Under the pieces are notes generated by a model. It was not told the origin of the DNA and searched no databases. It worked only from the letters and a program-made list of their open reading frames with translations. A stretch of 64,000 nt of DNA, taken from positions 186,001 to 250,000 of the forward strand of contig CAVWFR010000051.1 in the NCBI GenBank assembly GCA_963754305.1, given 5' to 3'. Numbering within the stretch: the stretch's first letter is position 1; each line of letters starts with the position of its first letter. Origin of the DNA: DATEDA01 sp963754305. Its GTDB lineage: Bacteria; Pseudomonadota; Gammaproteobacteria; Burkholderiales; SG8-39. Position numbers and translations under genes: made by a program. Of the stretch, positions 17,771 through 26,463 are shown one piece after another.

Positions 17771-18441
17771 TTCGCCTCTGCGCGGAACCACGGCAGCATC
17801 AGGAGCGCCATGACCGCAGCGACGAGGGCGAAGATCACCGGCAGGCGGGCCGGCCATGGTCCGAGGAAATCGACGATCGTCGGCACGCCCGGCTTGCCCG
17901 GCCCGAGAAAGCCGTAGTTGGCGCCCACCGCGAGATCGACCGGGATCACCGCGGCGACGTACACCGCGGCGGCGAGACACGCGTAGCGCCAGTCGCGCCA
18001 GCTCGGACGGTAGCCGTGGACGGCCAGCGCGTACGTCGCGACGCCGACGATCATTCCGTGGCTCAGCCAGAAGTACCAGAAGACATGCGAAGCGGGACCG
18101 TCGGCGAGCGTCGGCGTGAGCAGCGCCTGGGTGCAGAGACCGAAGCCCCAGAAGTACAGGATGAGGGCGAGCGAGCGCCACTGCGTGGCGAGATAGACGC
18201 CGGCGGCGAGCGCGGTCCAGTGGCACATCTGCAGCGGCAACGTCGTCGTCGCGTCGAATCGCGCCGGCAGCAGCCACCAGCCATGAACCGCGACCCAGAC
18301 CACGATGAAGGCGATCCCGACGGCGCGCTCGATGTGCATCGCGCGGCCGCTGCGTCCGACGCGGATGGCCGCAAAGGTCGCGAGCCCGATCGTCGCGACG
18401 GCCGCCGCGTGCGGAATCGAGAACGGCTGAAACTTCTGCAC
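17767..18441 (-). CDS. YwaF/TIGR02206 family membrane protein
   Basis: 224-residue polytopic membrane protein with about six to seven hydrophobic segments. It matches the TIGR02206 (YwaF) pattern: LPLQMCHWTALAAGVYL in the middle, FWYFWLSHGMIVGVATYAL, and NYGFLGPGKPG near the C-terminus. No function is known for this family. The gene overlaps the start of the aminopeptidase by 4 bases, so the two are probably translationally coupled. The META lipoprotein lies only 22 bp upstream. Confidence 0.82.
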   Translation of the reverse strand: MQKFQPFSIPHAAAVATIGLATFAAIRVGRSGRAMHIERAVGIAFIVVWVAVHGWWLLPARFDATTTLPLQMCHWTALAAGVYLATQWRSLALILYFWGFGLCTQALLTPTLADGPASHVFWYFWLSHGMIVGVATYALAVHGYRPSWRDWRYACLAAAVYVAAVIPVDLAVGANYGFLGPGKPGVPTIVDFLGPWPARLPVIFALVAAVMALLMLPWFRAEAK

Positions 18442-18463
18442 GCGAACGGTCGATCGCGCCGGG

Positions 18464-18907
18464 CTACGTTCCGCGCCCGAAGCGCATCGTGCCCGAGTCC
18501 ATCGGCAGCTCGAGATACAAGGTGCCGCCCTCGACGAAGAAGGTGGTCACGCGCGCGAGGTCGGCGAGATAGCGGCCGTCGAGGGAACCGGGCGGGCACG
18601 CCATGCGAGTCGTGGCGATCGGCCCGAGCTTGATCTGTCCGTCGCCGATCTCGTAGCTGCCCCGCCCCCGGTTGCAGTCGGCACGCAAGAGCGCCGCGCC
18701 GCCCGGTTCCAGCTCCAGCGTGTAGCGCTCCGGTGCGGGGACCTCGATCTTCTCGACGGGCGTGACGGTCGCTTCCCAATGCCAGACGCGGCCGGTCGCG
18801 GCATCGGGCGCGCGAGTGCGGACGGCGCCGGCGTTCGGCGGGACGACCGTGCAGGCCGCAATGCCCGCGATGCCCGCGAGCGAGAGAGCGAAGGAGAGCT
18901 TGCGCAT
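18464..18907 (-). CDS. META domain lipoprotein (HslJ-like)
   Basis: 147-residue lipoprotein. The signal peptide MRKLSFALSLAGIAGIAAC ends in a lipobox with Cys19. Residues about 40-140 match the META/HslJ fold: RVWHWEATV, then YTLELEPGGAALLRADCNRG, and the conserved TRMACPPGSLDGRYLADL. HslJ proteins are linked to heat shock or novobiocin resistance in E. coli, but the biochemical role is unclear. It precedes the YwaF-like gene and the exported aminopeptidase on the same strand and may be envelope-related like them. Confidence 0.85.
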   Translation of the reverse strand: MRKLSFALSLAGIAGIAACTVVPPNAGAVRTRAPDAATGRVWHWEATVTPVEKIEVPAPERYTLELEPGGAALLRADCNRGRGSYEIGDGQIKLGPIATTRMACPPGSLDGRYLADLARVTTFFVEGGTLYLELPMDSGTMRFGRGT

Positions 18908-19011
18908 GAGGCAACGGCGTCGTTCGTTGGGGTGCGCGCGATGATAGCGCCGCGGCGAGGCCTCCGGCGCCTCCGCGTCCCCGGCCGAAGTCCGCGGCTT
19001 GGGCTTGCCGG

Positions 19012-19161
19012 CACGGCGACGACGATGTTGGTCAGGATGGTGAAATAGCTGAAAAACCTGATGACGCTGCCAGCGACCGTCAGCCCGTTTGCCGCGCCGT
19101 TAGCGATGATCAGGGAGAGCTGGAGTACGAGCGCGAACCATACCGCGACCGTCCATGGCCA
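19012..19161 (-). pseudogene. Pr6Pr family membrane protein remnant
   Basis: The minus-strand frame reads VAVWFALVLQLSLIIANGAA, then GLTVAGSVIRFFSYFTILTN and IVVAV. This is the N-terminal part of Pr6Pr/FAR-17a-like membrane proteins. The frame then runs into low-complexity Arg/Pro-rich sequence and the remaining four or so membrane helices are missing. No ATG in this frame lies next to the conserved start. It fills most of the 300-bp gap between the META lipoprotein and DUF1835 genes; nothing else was recognised there. Confidence 0.55.
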
Positions 19162-19208
19162 TGAACACCCGCATCGCGCGAGGATACGAAGAGGGCCGGG
19201 CCGGAGGG

Positions 19209-20183
19209 TCAGGGCGCCCGCAAGCGCTTCGCGGCGACGTCCCAGCGCCACGGCGCTGCGCCGCGCAAATGCACCCCGCCCAGCCAGCGATCGATGCCGT
19301 TGAACGCGACCTGATCGGCGCGCCCGGCCAGGATGTCCCGGCCGCAATCGGTGAGACGCATGCGCCTGCGCCAGAACGCTTCGTCCGCGACGCCGCCCCG
19401 CTGGGCGGCGAGCCGGCTGCCGTCCTCCCACGCAAGCAGCGGTTGGCGCCCTCCGCCGAGGCCGTCCAGGTATCGCGCGAAAGTCGCGTCGCCGAGGAAG
19501 ATCGCTTCCTCCCGCGCCTGGCTGGCAGCGAACGCCGCGGCAGGCGAATTCGCCCCCTCCGCGACCGCTTCGAGCACCTGCCGCTCGGAGCGCGACAGCC
19601 CGCCGACCGTTGCGGGAAACTGCTCCATATGGCGCTCCAGCGCACTGGCGAGGAACGGCAGCGGCGCGGTGTCACGAAGAAGCAGGCGCGAGATCGACGC
19701 CGGGTCGGGAGAGCGGAACGCCTCCCAGGCCGCGCGGCCGAGGGCGAGCTGCGCGGCCGTGACTCCGCAGCGCGCCGCGAACAGTTCGCTAAGCCGCTCG
19801 GGCGAGCTTTCGCCCAGGTACTCGCGCTCGCACACCAGGCGGAGCCGCGTGCCGCAGCGCGCCTGCCGCGAGAACCAGTCGAGCAGCTGAACGAGCTGCA
19901 GCTGGTCGTATAAATCGTGCTCGAACCAGAGCACGACCTCGTCGTGCTCCACGGACGCCGCCAGTGCCGCGTCGCGGCGCGCGAAGTCTTCGCGCAGCTG
20001 CGCGAGCGGCGCGTAGCCTTCGTCCGCCAGAAACCGCGCGCGCACGTCGCCCAGATCGGCCGGCTCGAGGCCGGCGGGAACCGGACCCTCGTGGAGCACG
20101 TCGCGCCATGGCAGCACCGGCCCGGGGATGCCCGTCCGGCCGATCGCGCCGGCCGCGCAATCGCCATTGGTGATATGCAGCAT
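19209..20183 (-). CDS. DUF1835 domain protein
   Basis: 324-residue protein with the DUF1835 signature at its N-terminus: MLHITNGDCAAGAIGRTGIP, PWRDVLHEGPVP and, near residue 85, VVLWFEHDLYDQLQLVQLLD. The C-terminal part (RLTDCGRDILAGRAD, IDRWLGGVHL) resembles the DUF3658-like tail often paired with it. The family has no established function. It is the last of five closely spaced minus-strand genes and follows the YciI gene by 19 bp. Confidence 0.82.
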   Translation of the reverse strand: MLHITNGDCAAGAIGRTGIPGPVLPWRDVLHEGPVPAGLEPADLGDVRARFLADEGYAPLAQLREDFARRDAALAASVEHDEVVLWFEHDLYDQLQLVQLLDWFSRQARCGTRLRLVCEREYLGESSPERLSELFAARCGVTAAQLALGRAAWEAFRSPDPASISRLLLRDTAPLPFLASALERHMEQFPATVGGLSRSERQVLEAVAEGANSPAAAFAASQAREEAIFLGDATFARYLDGLGGGRQPLLAWEDGSRLAAQRGGVADEAFWRRRMRLTDCGRDILAGRADQVAFNGIDRWLGGVHLRGAAPWRWDVAAKRLRAP

Positions 20184-20202
20184 GACCCGCTTCGCGCGCC
20201 GC

Positions 20203-20517
20203 TCAGTTTCCTTCAGGTGTCCGTGGCGCGGCGTCCGGATTCCACTGGCCGCGGCGCATGCGCGTGATCTTCACGCTTTTGAACAAGCCTGCTTTCCGGA
20301 AGGGCTCGTTGGCAGAGAACCGCTCCGCGTCCTCGCGCGATGGCACGTTGATGATGAGGACGCTGCCGGTGCGCGTCACGCCGTCGTCGGCGAGCAATGC
20401 GCCGCCGAGCACGAGGATGTCCGCATGCCGCTCGAGATACGCGAGATGCTCGGCCTTCGTTGCGGTGCGGATCGCCGCCCCCTCGGGGCCGTCTTCCTGG
20501 TAGAGGATGTACAGCAT
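20203..20517 (-). CDS. YciI family protein
   Basis: 104-residue alpha/beta-barrel (dimeric ferredoxin-like fold) protein. MLYILYQEDGPEGAAIR opens it, with RHADILVLGGALLADDG in the middle and ERFSANEPFRKAGLFKSVKI near the end, the usual YciI landmarks with a conserved His-Asp pair. Role unknown; related domains occur beside sigma factors and dehydrochlorinases. The ATG at 20517 was chosen because similarity begins there; longer open frames upstream belong to YaiI read in another frame. It lies 8 bp after YaiI. Confidence 0.85.
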   Translation of the reverse strand: MLYILYQEDGPEGAAIRTATKAEHLAYLERHADILVLGGALLADDGVTRTGSVLIINVPSREDAERFSANEPFRKAGLFKSVKITRMRRGQWNPDAAPRTPEGN

Positions 20518-20525
20518 GTGCCGCG

Positions 20526-20978
20526 CTACCCCCTTTCCGTCCTTGCTAGCAAACGATCGAGCTGATTCGCGAACCGCTGGCGGTCGCCCTGCGACAGCGG
20601 CGGCGGGCCGCCGGTCTGAACGCCGCTCGCACGCAGCTCGTCCATGAAATCGCGCATCGTCAGCCGCTCCCGGATCGTGTCCGGTGAATAGAGCTCGCCG
20701 CGCGGGTCGAGCGCATGGCCGCCGCGCTCGATCACCGCGGCGGCGAGCGGGATGTCGGCGGTGACGACCAGGTCGCCCGCCTCGACGCGGCGCGCGATCT
20801 CGTTGTCGGCGACGTCGAAGCCGCGCGGCACCTGCAGGGCGCGGATGAACGGGGACGGGGGTACCCGCAGCGCCTGGTTCGCGACCAGCGTCAGCGAGAG
20901 CTGCGCGCGTTCGGCGGCGCGGTAGAGGATCTCCTTCACCGCGGCCGGACACGCATCGGCGTCCACCCAGATCCTCAT
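20526..20978 (-). CDS. YaiI/YqxD family protein (UPF0178, DUF188)
   Basis: 150-residue protein with the UPF0178 pattern: IWVDADACPAAVKEILYRAA at the start, VADNEIARRVEAGDLVVTAD mid-way (PIN-like acidic cluster) and MRDFMDELRASGVQTGGPPP near the end. The fold is thought to be PIN-related; no activity is established. Its start overlaps the arfB stop by 4 bases (ATGA), so it is coupled to that gene. Confidence 0.92.
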   Translation of the reverse strand: MRIWVDADACPAAVKEILYRAAERAQLSLTLVANQALRVPPSPFIRALQVPRGFDVADNEIARRVEAGDLVVTADIPLAAAVIERGGHALDPRGELYSPDTIRERLTMRDFMDELRASGVQTGGPPPLSQGDRQRFANQLDRLLARTERG

Positions 20979-21388
20979 TCGTTCACCCTGCCGCGCAGCG
21001 CCTTGATCCGGCCGCGCTTCACTTTGCCCTCGAGCCGGCGCTGCTTCGAGGCGAGCGTGGGGCGGGTCGGCTTGCGCCGCTTCGGCACGACCGCGGCGCT
21101 CGCCACCAGCGCGTTCAGCCGTTCGATCGCTTCGTCGCGGTTCAGCTCCTGGCTGCGGTGCTGCTGCGACTTGATGATCACCACGCCGTCGCGCGTGATG
21201 CGGTGGTCGCTGCGGCGGAGGAGCCGCTGCTTGACCGCTTCCGGAAGCGACGAGGCGCGGATGTCGAAGCGGAGGTGGATCGCGTTCGAGACCTTGTTGA
21301 CGTTCTGGCCGCCGGCGCCCTGCGCGCGGACCGCGCTGATCTCGATCTCCGACGCCGGAACCATCAGGCGATCGGATCCTTCCTGCAT
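20975..21388 (-). CDS. arfB: Alternative ribosome-rescue factor ArfB
   Basis: Peptidyl-tRNA hydrolase that frees ribosomes stalled without a stop codon. The 137 residues carry the GGQ catalytic motif in RAQGAGGQNVNKVSNAIHL and the Lys/Arg-rich C-terminal tail that enters the empty mRNA channel (KRRKPTRPTLASKQRRLEGK and onward). The ATG at 21388 is one base inside the LysE stop (TGATG), and its own stop overlaps YaiI, so translation is chained through this run. The GGQ region with a short basic tail separates it from release factors. Confidence 0.95.
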   Translation of the reverse strand: MQEGSDRLMVPASEIEISAVRAQGAGGQNVNKVSNAIHLRFDIRASSLPEAVKQRLLRRSDHRITRDGVVIIKSQQHRSQELNRDEAIERLNALVASAAVVPKRRKPTRPTLASKQRRLEGKVKRGRIKALRGRVNE

Positions 21389-22011
21389 CACCGTCGCTCC
21401 AGCGCGAGCCGGAGCCCGAGACCGACGAGGACCGCCCCGCTCGTGCGATAGACCCACGTCAGCACGTTCGCCCTTGCGCGCAGCCAGCCGGAGAGCACGC
21501 CGGCGAAGATGCCGACCGGCCCTTTCACGAGGAACGTCAGCGCGGCGAACGCGATGCCGAGCGCGAAGATCGACAGTGTCGGATGCCCGGCCGACGGCGA
21601 CACGAACTGAGGCAGGAAGGCGAAGTAGAAGATCGCGATCTTGGGGTTGGCGAGATTGGACAGCGCGCCGTCGAGGAACAGCCGCCCGAGCGAACGCCGC
21701 GCGCCGCTCCCGAGCGCGAGATCCCCGCGTTTGGTGAGCAGCAGCGCGATGCCCAGGTACAAGAGGTAGCCCGCGCCGACGAGCTTCAGGGCGAGAAAGA
21801 GCCATTCCGACGTGCGCAGGACCGCGCCGAGGCCGAGCGTCGCGAGCACGGTGTGACCCACGAGGCCGACGCTCACGCCGGCAGCGGTGACCACGCCGGC
21901 GGCGGCGCCCTGCGCGACCGAACGCGACATGACGAGGATCATGTCCTGGCCCGGTGTGGCGATCAGCACCAGCGATGCGGCGATGAAGAGCAGCCAGGAT
22001 GCGTCGACCAT
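21388..22011 (-). CDS. LysE family exporter
   Basis: 207-residue inner-membrane exporter of the LysE/RhtB family, with about six hydrophobic segments. The N-terminus WLLFIAASLVLIATPGQDMI carries the family Pro-Gly motif, followed by GVVTAAGVSVGLVGHTVLAT and the central KLVGAGYLLYLGIALL. Such proteins export amino acids or related metabolites; the substrate cannot be told from sequence. It heads the run LysE-arfB-yaiI-yciI-DUF1835. Confidence 0.9.
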   Translation of the reverse strand: MVDASWLLFIAASLVLIATPGQDMILVMSRSVAQGAAAGVVTAAGVSVGLVGHTVLATLGLGAVLRTSEWLFLALKLVGAGYLLYLGIALLLTKRGDLALGSGARRSLGRLFLDGALSNLANPKIAIFYFAFLPQFVSPSAGHPTLSIFALGIAFAALTFLVKGPVGIFAGVLSGWLRARANVLTWVYRTSGAVLVGLGLRLALERR

Positions 22012-22069
22012 TCGAGCGGCGTGGGCGTGCGGTCCCCGGGCCGAATCTACACGAGGTCCGTGCGAGCCA

Positions 22070-23278
22070 CTATCCGCGCGCTCGGCCGCCGAGCGCCTCG
22101 TCGAGCCAGTCGAACATCCGCTGGTGGAAGAGCGAACGCGCCAGTATCGCGCAATGGTCGCCGGCGCCCTCCGCGGCGAGGAACCGCACTAGGGTCTTGG
22201 CACCGTTAAGCGCGTCGTAGACCTCCTGGGCCGACGCCGCCAGCGGATCGTCCTCTTCCCAGGCAACGAACACCGGGCAGCGAATCGAGCGCAGCGCCTC
22301 GCGGTTGCTGTAATCGCGGGCGATCGCCAGGTAGTCGGCAAGCGAGTCGATGCCGTGCACCCAGAAGGCCCGCTGCACGACCTTCCACCGCATCGCGGGC
22401 GACGCGTTGATATGCGCCATGTAAGGCTCGAACAGGGTGGGATCGGCGGCGCGCGGGTTCGCCAGCGCTTCCGGCGGGAGCCCGCCGAACATCTTCTGCA
22501 TCGGCTCCCACAGGCTCATGAGCCCGGGATCCGCGACGCAGGCCGCGAGCCGGGGCTCACCGCTCGCGCCGCGCAACGCGAGGTAGCCGCCGAAGCTCCA
22601 GCCCGCCAGCGCGAGGCGCGCGGGATCAACGCCCGGAAGCGTCAACGCGAAATCGACGACCGGCCGGACGACGTTCTCCCAGTCCGGACGCATGGCGAGG
22701 CCCTGCTCGATCAGCGCGCGGCCCTGCCCCGGGCCGTCGAAGAGCAGGCAGTGATACCCGCGCCGGTTCGCTGCGACCGCGAAGGCGAAGTACATCTCGT
22801 GCACGGTCGAGTCGTAGCCGTTGGTCGCGATGAGCGTGCGGCCGCGGCCCGTCGCGCCGGCGGCCCGGCAGAAGTAGCCGGGGAGCGTCGTCCCCGCGTA
22901 AGGGATCTCCACCGGCTCGAGCGGCGGATCCGCGCGCTCGGCGAACGCCCGGAACATCGCCGACTCTCGTTCGAATGCGCGCTCGAGCGCCGGCGGCGGC
23001 GGCTTGCCGTACAGCAGGAGGTACGAGGTACGGTAGTAGTTCGAGGCGCGCAGATACGCTTCGCGCGCGCTGGTGTGATGGCCGGCGGCGTCGCACGCAT
23101 CTCCGATCGCGGCCACCCGGTCGGCGGTCGCGGTCCACTCGCGATGCCAGGCGGCGGCATCGCCGGGAGGGACGCGCTGCATCGTCTCGATGCACTCGCC
23201 GAAATCCGCCCCGCCGAACTGGGTGTGCGCGAGCGTGCGCATGGCCTGCTCGTCGAAGAACGGATCCTTGGAGAGCAT
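22070..23278 (-). CDS. Alpha/beta hydrolase, FrsA/dihydroxypseudooxynicotine-hydrolase type
   Basis: 402-residue hydrolase with an all-helical N-terminal cap (about residues 1-125) and a C-terminal alpha/beta hydrolase domain. Nucleophile Ser lies in LALAGWSFGGYLAL, the probable acid in VAWEEDDPLAA and the His in GAGDHCAIL. The cap-plus-core layout matches C-C bond hydrolases and peptidases of the DUF1100/2,6-dihydroxypseudooxynicotine hydrolase group. The substrate is unknown. It is followed on the same strand by nothing closely coupled, and is likely monocistronic. Confidence 0.8.
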   Translation of the reverse strand: MLSKDPFFDEQAMRTLAHTQFGGADFGECIETMQRVPPGDAAAWHREWTATADRVAAIGDACDAAGHHTSAREAYLRASNYYRTSYLLLYGKPPPPALERAFERESAMFRAFAERADPPLEPVEIPYAGTTLPGYFCRAAGATGRGRTLIATNGYDSTVHEMYFAFAVAANRRGYHCLLFDGPGQGRALIEQGLAMRPDWENVVRPVVDFALTLPGVDPARLALAGWSFGGYLALRGASGEPRLAACVADPGLMSLWEPMQKMFGGLPPEALANPRAADPTLFEPYMAHINASPAMRWKVVQRAFWVHGIDSLADYLAIARDYSNREALRSIRCPVFVAWEEDDPLAASAQEVYDALNGAKTLVRFLAAEGAGDHCAILARSLFHQRMFDWLDEALGGRARG

Positions 23279-23396
23279 GATCGCAGCGCCGCTCCGGTCT
23301 CGGGGAAGCCGGAGGATATCGCGGCTTGCGGCTACGTCACCGGCCGCAGCTATCCGGGCGCGACCCGGGCGGCGTGCGGCCGGCGCCCCTGACGCG

Positions 23397-23687
23397 TCAA
23401 CCCACCTTGCCGATGATCTGCTTCATCTCGTCCACCGAGAAACCGCGCAAGGTCTCGGTCCGCACGTTGCCGAGCGAGCCGACTTTCAGCAGCGCAGCCG
23501 TGACGGCTTCATCCGAGCCCTCCACGACCAGCACCATGTCGTAACGGCCGACGGTGTAGTGGACGCTCTTGACCGTCACCCCCGCCTTCTCCGCCAGCGA
23601 CCGGAAGGCGTTGAACCGCTCCGGCGAGTCCTTGACGTTACGGATGCCCTGGTCGGTGAAGTTCGCGAGCGCGATGAACGTTGCCAT
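23397..23687 (-). CDS. GYD domain protein
   Basis: 96-residue protein with a dimeric alpha/beta fold. MATFIALANFTDQGIRNVKD opens it, with GVTVKSVHYTVGRYDMVLVV in the middle; GRYD is the variant of the GYD motif that names the family. No function is established. The ATG at 23687 is preferred over one 4 codons upstream because the conserved sequence begins there and GGAGGC lies just before it. It stands alone on the minus strand. Confidence 0.85.
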   Translation of the reverse strand: MATFIALANFTDQGIRNVKDSPERFNAFRSLAEKAGVTVKSVHYTVGRYDMVLVVEGSDEAVTAALLKVGSLGNVRTETLRGFSVDEMKQIIGKVG

Positions 23688-23986
23688 GGTTGCCTCCAAG
23701 GATGGTTGAACGCGGCTTTGGGCTCACGGTACCGCGCTCGCGCGCGGGCGTGTGGTCCCGGCTGCTTCGCAGAGCCGTACAGGGCGTACCGAAAGAGTGG
23801 ACCCTGCGGCCCCGAAGATTATGCGAAAGGAGCGGTCGTGACGAGCGGCTCCCTGTGTCGTTATTCCGGGCGTGATGGGGCAACCAGTCTACGCCTGCGT
23901 CGGAATACGCGGCGCAACGCCGGTGTTTATGATTGCCCTGCTCCCTTGCCGGAGGAATCGCCCGGCTCAATCCTGGAGGAACTCCA
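23688..23986. promoter_or_regulatory. Intergenic region between divergent GYD and lectin-like genes
   Basis: About 300 bases without a recognisable gene. The end nearest the plus-strand gene has GGAGGAACTCCA directly before its ATG, a strong ribosome site. It should hold promoters for both neighbours, but no clear -35/-10 pair was identified. Confidence 0.4.
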
Positions 23987-24655
23987 ATGACGAACTCCCG
24001 CCTGCCGACCTTCGCAACCATGGCCTCGATCGGGCTGCTGTCGTTCGGGCTCAGCGGCGCTGCCCCTGCCCAGCAATCGAACCTGACCTTTTTCGTCACC
24101 AGCGCAGGCTCCGGGAAGGGTGCGGATTTCGGGGGGCTGGCGGGCGCCGACAAGCATTGCCAGGCGCTCGGGGCCGCAGTCGGCGCAGGCAATCGCACCT
24201 GGCGTGCGTATCTCAGCGCGAGTCCCGCGCAGGGCGCTGCGGCGGTCAACGCGCGCGATCGCATAGGCGCCGGCCCGTGGCAGAACGCCAAAGGCGTGGT
24301 CGTCGCGACCAATGTCGCCGAGCTGCACGGCAAGAACAACCTCACCAAGCAGACCGCGCTCAACGAGAAGGGCGCGCTCGTGAACGGCCGCGGCGATTCA
24401 CCCAACCAGCACGACATCCTGACCGGTTCGCAAGCCGACGGCACGGCATTCACGGGCAGCGAGGATCGGACCTGCGGCAACTGGACCAAGAGCGGCGACG
24501 GTGCCGCGCAGGTCGGCCATCACGACCGCATGGGATTGACCGACGACGACGTCGCCCGGTCCTGGAACTCTTCCCATCCCTCGCGTGGCTGCAGCGACGA
24601 TGCATTGCGCGGGACGGGCGGCGCGGGATTGCTCTACTGCTTCGCCGCGAAGTAA
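23987..24655 (+). CDS. Secreted lectin-like / endostatin-like fold protein
   Basis: 222-residue exported protein. A signal peptide covers about residues 1-30 (TMASIGLLSFGLSGAAPAQQ). The mature part begins NLTFFVTSAGSGKGADFGGL and has ADKHCQALGAAVGAGNRTWR, RDRIGAGPWQNAKGVVVA and a C-terminal RGCSDDALRGTGGAGLLYCF. This pattern is shared by bacterial secreted proteins predicted to have a collagen-endostatin/C-type-lectin-like fold with paired cysteines. The binding partner is unknown. The ATG at 23987 is chosen because GGAGGAACTCC lies 2-10 bases upstream; an earlier ATG at 23933 lacks this. Confidence 0.72.
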   Translation: MTNSRLPTFATMASIGLLSFGLSGAAPAQQSNLTFFVTSAGSGKGADFGGLAGADKHCQALGAAVGAGNRTWRAYLSASPAQGAAAVNARDRIGAGPWQNAKGVVVATNVAELHGKNNLTKQTALNEKGALVNGRGDSPNQHDILTGSQADGTAFTGSEDRTCGNWTKSGDGAAQVGHHDRMGLTDDDVARSWNSSHPSRGCSDDALRGTGGAGLLYCFAAK

Positions 24656-24664
24656 TCCAGGCGG

Positions 24665-25340
24665 CTAGCCGGGCGGCCTGAGGTCCTCGAGCCGCACCCG
24701 CTGCCGGCCCCGCTCGTCGAAGTTCGCCGGCGCGAGCCACCGGGTGAACGCTTCGGCGAGCGCGGGCCACTCGGCGTCGGTGATGCTGAACCAGGCGGTG
24801 TCGCGGTTCTCGCCCTTCACGACCATGTGCTGCCGGAAAGTGCCCTCGTACGTGAACCCGAAGCGCCGCGCGGCGCGCATCGAGGGCGCGTTGCGCGCGT
24901 TGCACTTCCACTCGAAGCGGCGGTAGCCGAGCGCCTCGAAGACGTACCGCGCGAGACAGGAACAGCGCCTCGGTCGCCACGCGCGTCCGCGCGATCGCCG
25001 GTCCCCAGAGGATGCTGCCGATCTCGATCACACCGTGCTCGGGCGTGATGCGCATGAGCGCCTGGCGTCCTTCGCAGCGCCCGGTGGAAGCGTCGATCAC
25101 CGCGAAGAACAGCGGATCGCTCGAGGCCGCGGACCGGGCCAGCCACCCATCGAAGCCGGCGCGGTCCTGCAGCGTCTCGAAGAGGTAGCGAAACCGCTCA
25201 TCGGCGCCCGGCGCCATCGACGCCGCGAAGAGCTCGTCGCCGTGGCGTAGCGGGTCGAGCGGTTCGAGGCGGCAGAACGCGCCCACGAGCGTTACCCGTC
25301 CGGGACGCGGGCGGGGGTGCCAATCGGCGAGTGGGGCCAT
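24665..25340 (-). pseudogene. GNAT family N-acetyltransferase, frameshifted
   Basis: Two frames together give one RimJ-like acetyltransferase of about 225 residues. The first runs from the ATG at 25340 (FCRLEPLDPLRHGDELFAAS through HGVIEIGSILWGPAI and ATEALFLSR). The second continues from about 24950 (RYVFEALGYRRFEWKCNARN, MRAARRFGFTYEGTFRQHMV) to 24665. A single extra base near 24948-24956, in a CGCGCG run, explains the break. All family blocks are present, so this is either a recent inactivation or a sequence error. The stop is 9 bp from the convergent lectin-like gene. Confidence 0.8.
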
Positions 25341-25355
25341 GGTCCTCCGCGGCAG

Positions 25356-26342
25356 TCAGGCGCGTTCGAGCTTCGAACGTCGCGGCACCGAGGCCATCGA
25401 CAACCGGCCTTTCGCCAGGGGCTTCGCCATTTCGCGCGCGCAATCGACGAACAGCCGTGCGAGCGGGCTGATCGTCCGGTTCTTAAGAGTCATGATCGCG
25501 ATCGTACGGGGAATGCCGCGGAATCGAACATCCAGCACCTTGAAGGGCAAGTGCTTGCCGAGACGCGCCATGGTCACCGGGAGCATGGCGAGGAAACGCC
25601 CCGTTCCCAGGAGATGATGCGACAGCGGGATCGAGAACGAGAGCACCCGGCTCTGCGGCGGCTCCAGACCGTGGGCGCGAAACGCGTCTGCGATATGGCG
25701 CCCGCTCACGCTGTCGGGCGGCGGCAGGATCCACGGCTCGTCGACGAGATCGGCGAGCGCGATGCTGCGCCTGCGCAGCCACTTGCTACCGGCGCCCGCC
25801 ATGACCACGTGCCGGTCCTCGAACAGCACTTCCAGCGCGATGTCCGCGCCCGCGCTCGCCCCCGGCGTCGCGCCGATCGCCAGCTCGATGTTGCGTTTGC
25901 GCAGGTCGCCCTCCGCCAACGTAGCCGGGTCCGCCGTCACGACGTTGAAGACGATCCGCGGGTAGCGCTGCGAAAGCCGGTCGATGACGGCGGGCACGAA
26001 GCCCGCAGCGCCGGCCTCGGTGCAGCCGATCCGCAGCTCGCCGACTGTCGGGTCGGCGAGGAACTCCAGCGTCTTGACCCCTTGCCGCAGCTCATCGAAT
26101 ACGGCAACGCTGCATTCCAGGATCGCGCGGCCGTAAACCGTGGGTGCAACGCCCTGCGGGCTGCGATCGAGCAAGCGCTGACCCAAGGCATGTTCCAGCT
26201 CGGAGATCGCCTTCGATACGACCGGCTGCGACACGGCCAGGCCGGCCGCCGCTTTCCCCATGCTGCCCGATTGCGCCACGGCGAGCAGGATGTGCAGGTC
26301 GCGCAGCTTGATGCGGCGCCCGATGCGGTCGATCAGCTCCAT
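25356..26342 (-). CDS. LysR family transcriptional regulator
   Basis: 328-residue regulator. The winged helix-turn-helix covers residues 10-70 (LRDLHILLAVAQSGSMGKAA, then VSQPVVSKAISELEHALGQR), followed by a periplasmic-binding-like effector domain starting ELRIGCTEAGAAGFVPAVID. It is divergent from the Bug receptor gene over 121 bp, the usual LysR layout, so it probably controls that gene and the methyltransferase behind it. The effector is unknown but may be the ligand of the Bug protein. Confidence 0.93.
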   Translation of the reverse strand: MELIDRIGRRIKLRDLHILLAVAQSGSMGKAAAGLAVSQPVVSKAISELEHALGQRLLDRSPQGVAPTVYGRAILECSVAVFDELRQGVKTLEFLADPTVGELRIGCTEAGAAGFVPAVIDRLSQRYPRIVFNVVTADPATLAEGDLRKRNIELAIGATPGASAGADIALEVLFEDRHVVMAGAGSKWLRRRSIALADLVDEPWILPPPDSVSGRHIADAFRAHGLEPPQSRVLSFSIPLSHHLLGTGRFLAMLPVTMARLGKHLPFKVLDVRFRGIPRTIAIMTLKNRTISPLARLFVDCAREMAKPLAKGRLSMASVPRRSKLERA

Positions 26343-26380
26343 GGCCTCCCCCAGGCGAACGGCTATGACCCGGTCGCGAA

Positions 26381-26398
26381 ATAGAACTATATGCCTAT
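26381..26398. promoter_or_regulatory. Candidate LysR operator, ATAG-N10-CTAT
   Basis: Within the LysR/Bug intergenic space is an AT-rich interrupted dyad, ATAG, ten bases, CTAT, unusual in this GC-rich window. Its position between the divergent genes suits a LysR binding site or a -10 region. This is inferred from position and symmetry only. Confidence 0.35.
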
Positions 26399-26463
26399 GG
26401 GGCGAAGCGGTTAGCCTGTACCGGGCTTCGAATCAGTCGAGGCGAACACGATCGGGAACGGCG

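Noticed and set aside
16103..17917. Frame of about 600 codons antisense to the aminopeptidase
   Set aside because: No recognisable domain; the minus strand has HETSH and GGMEH motifs.
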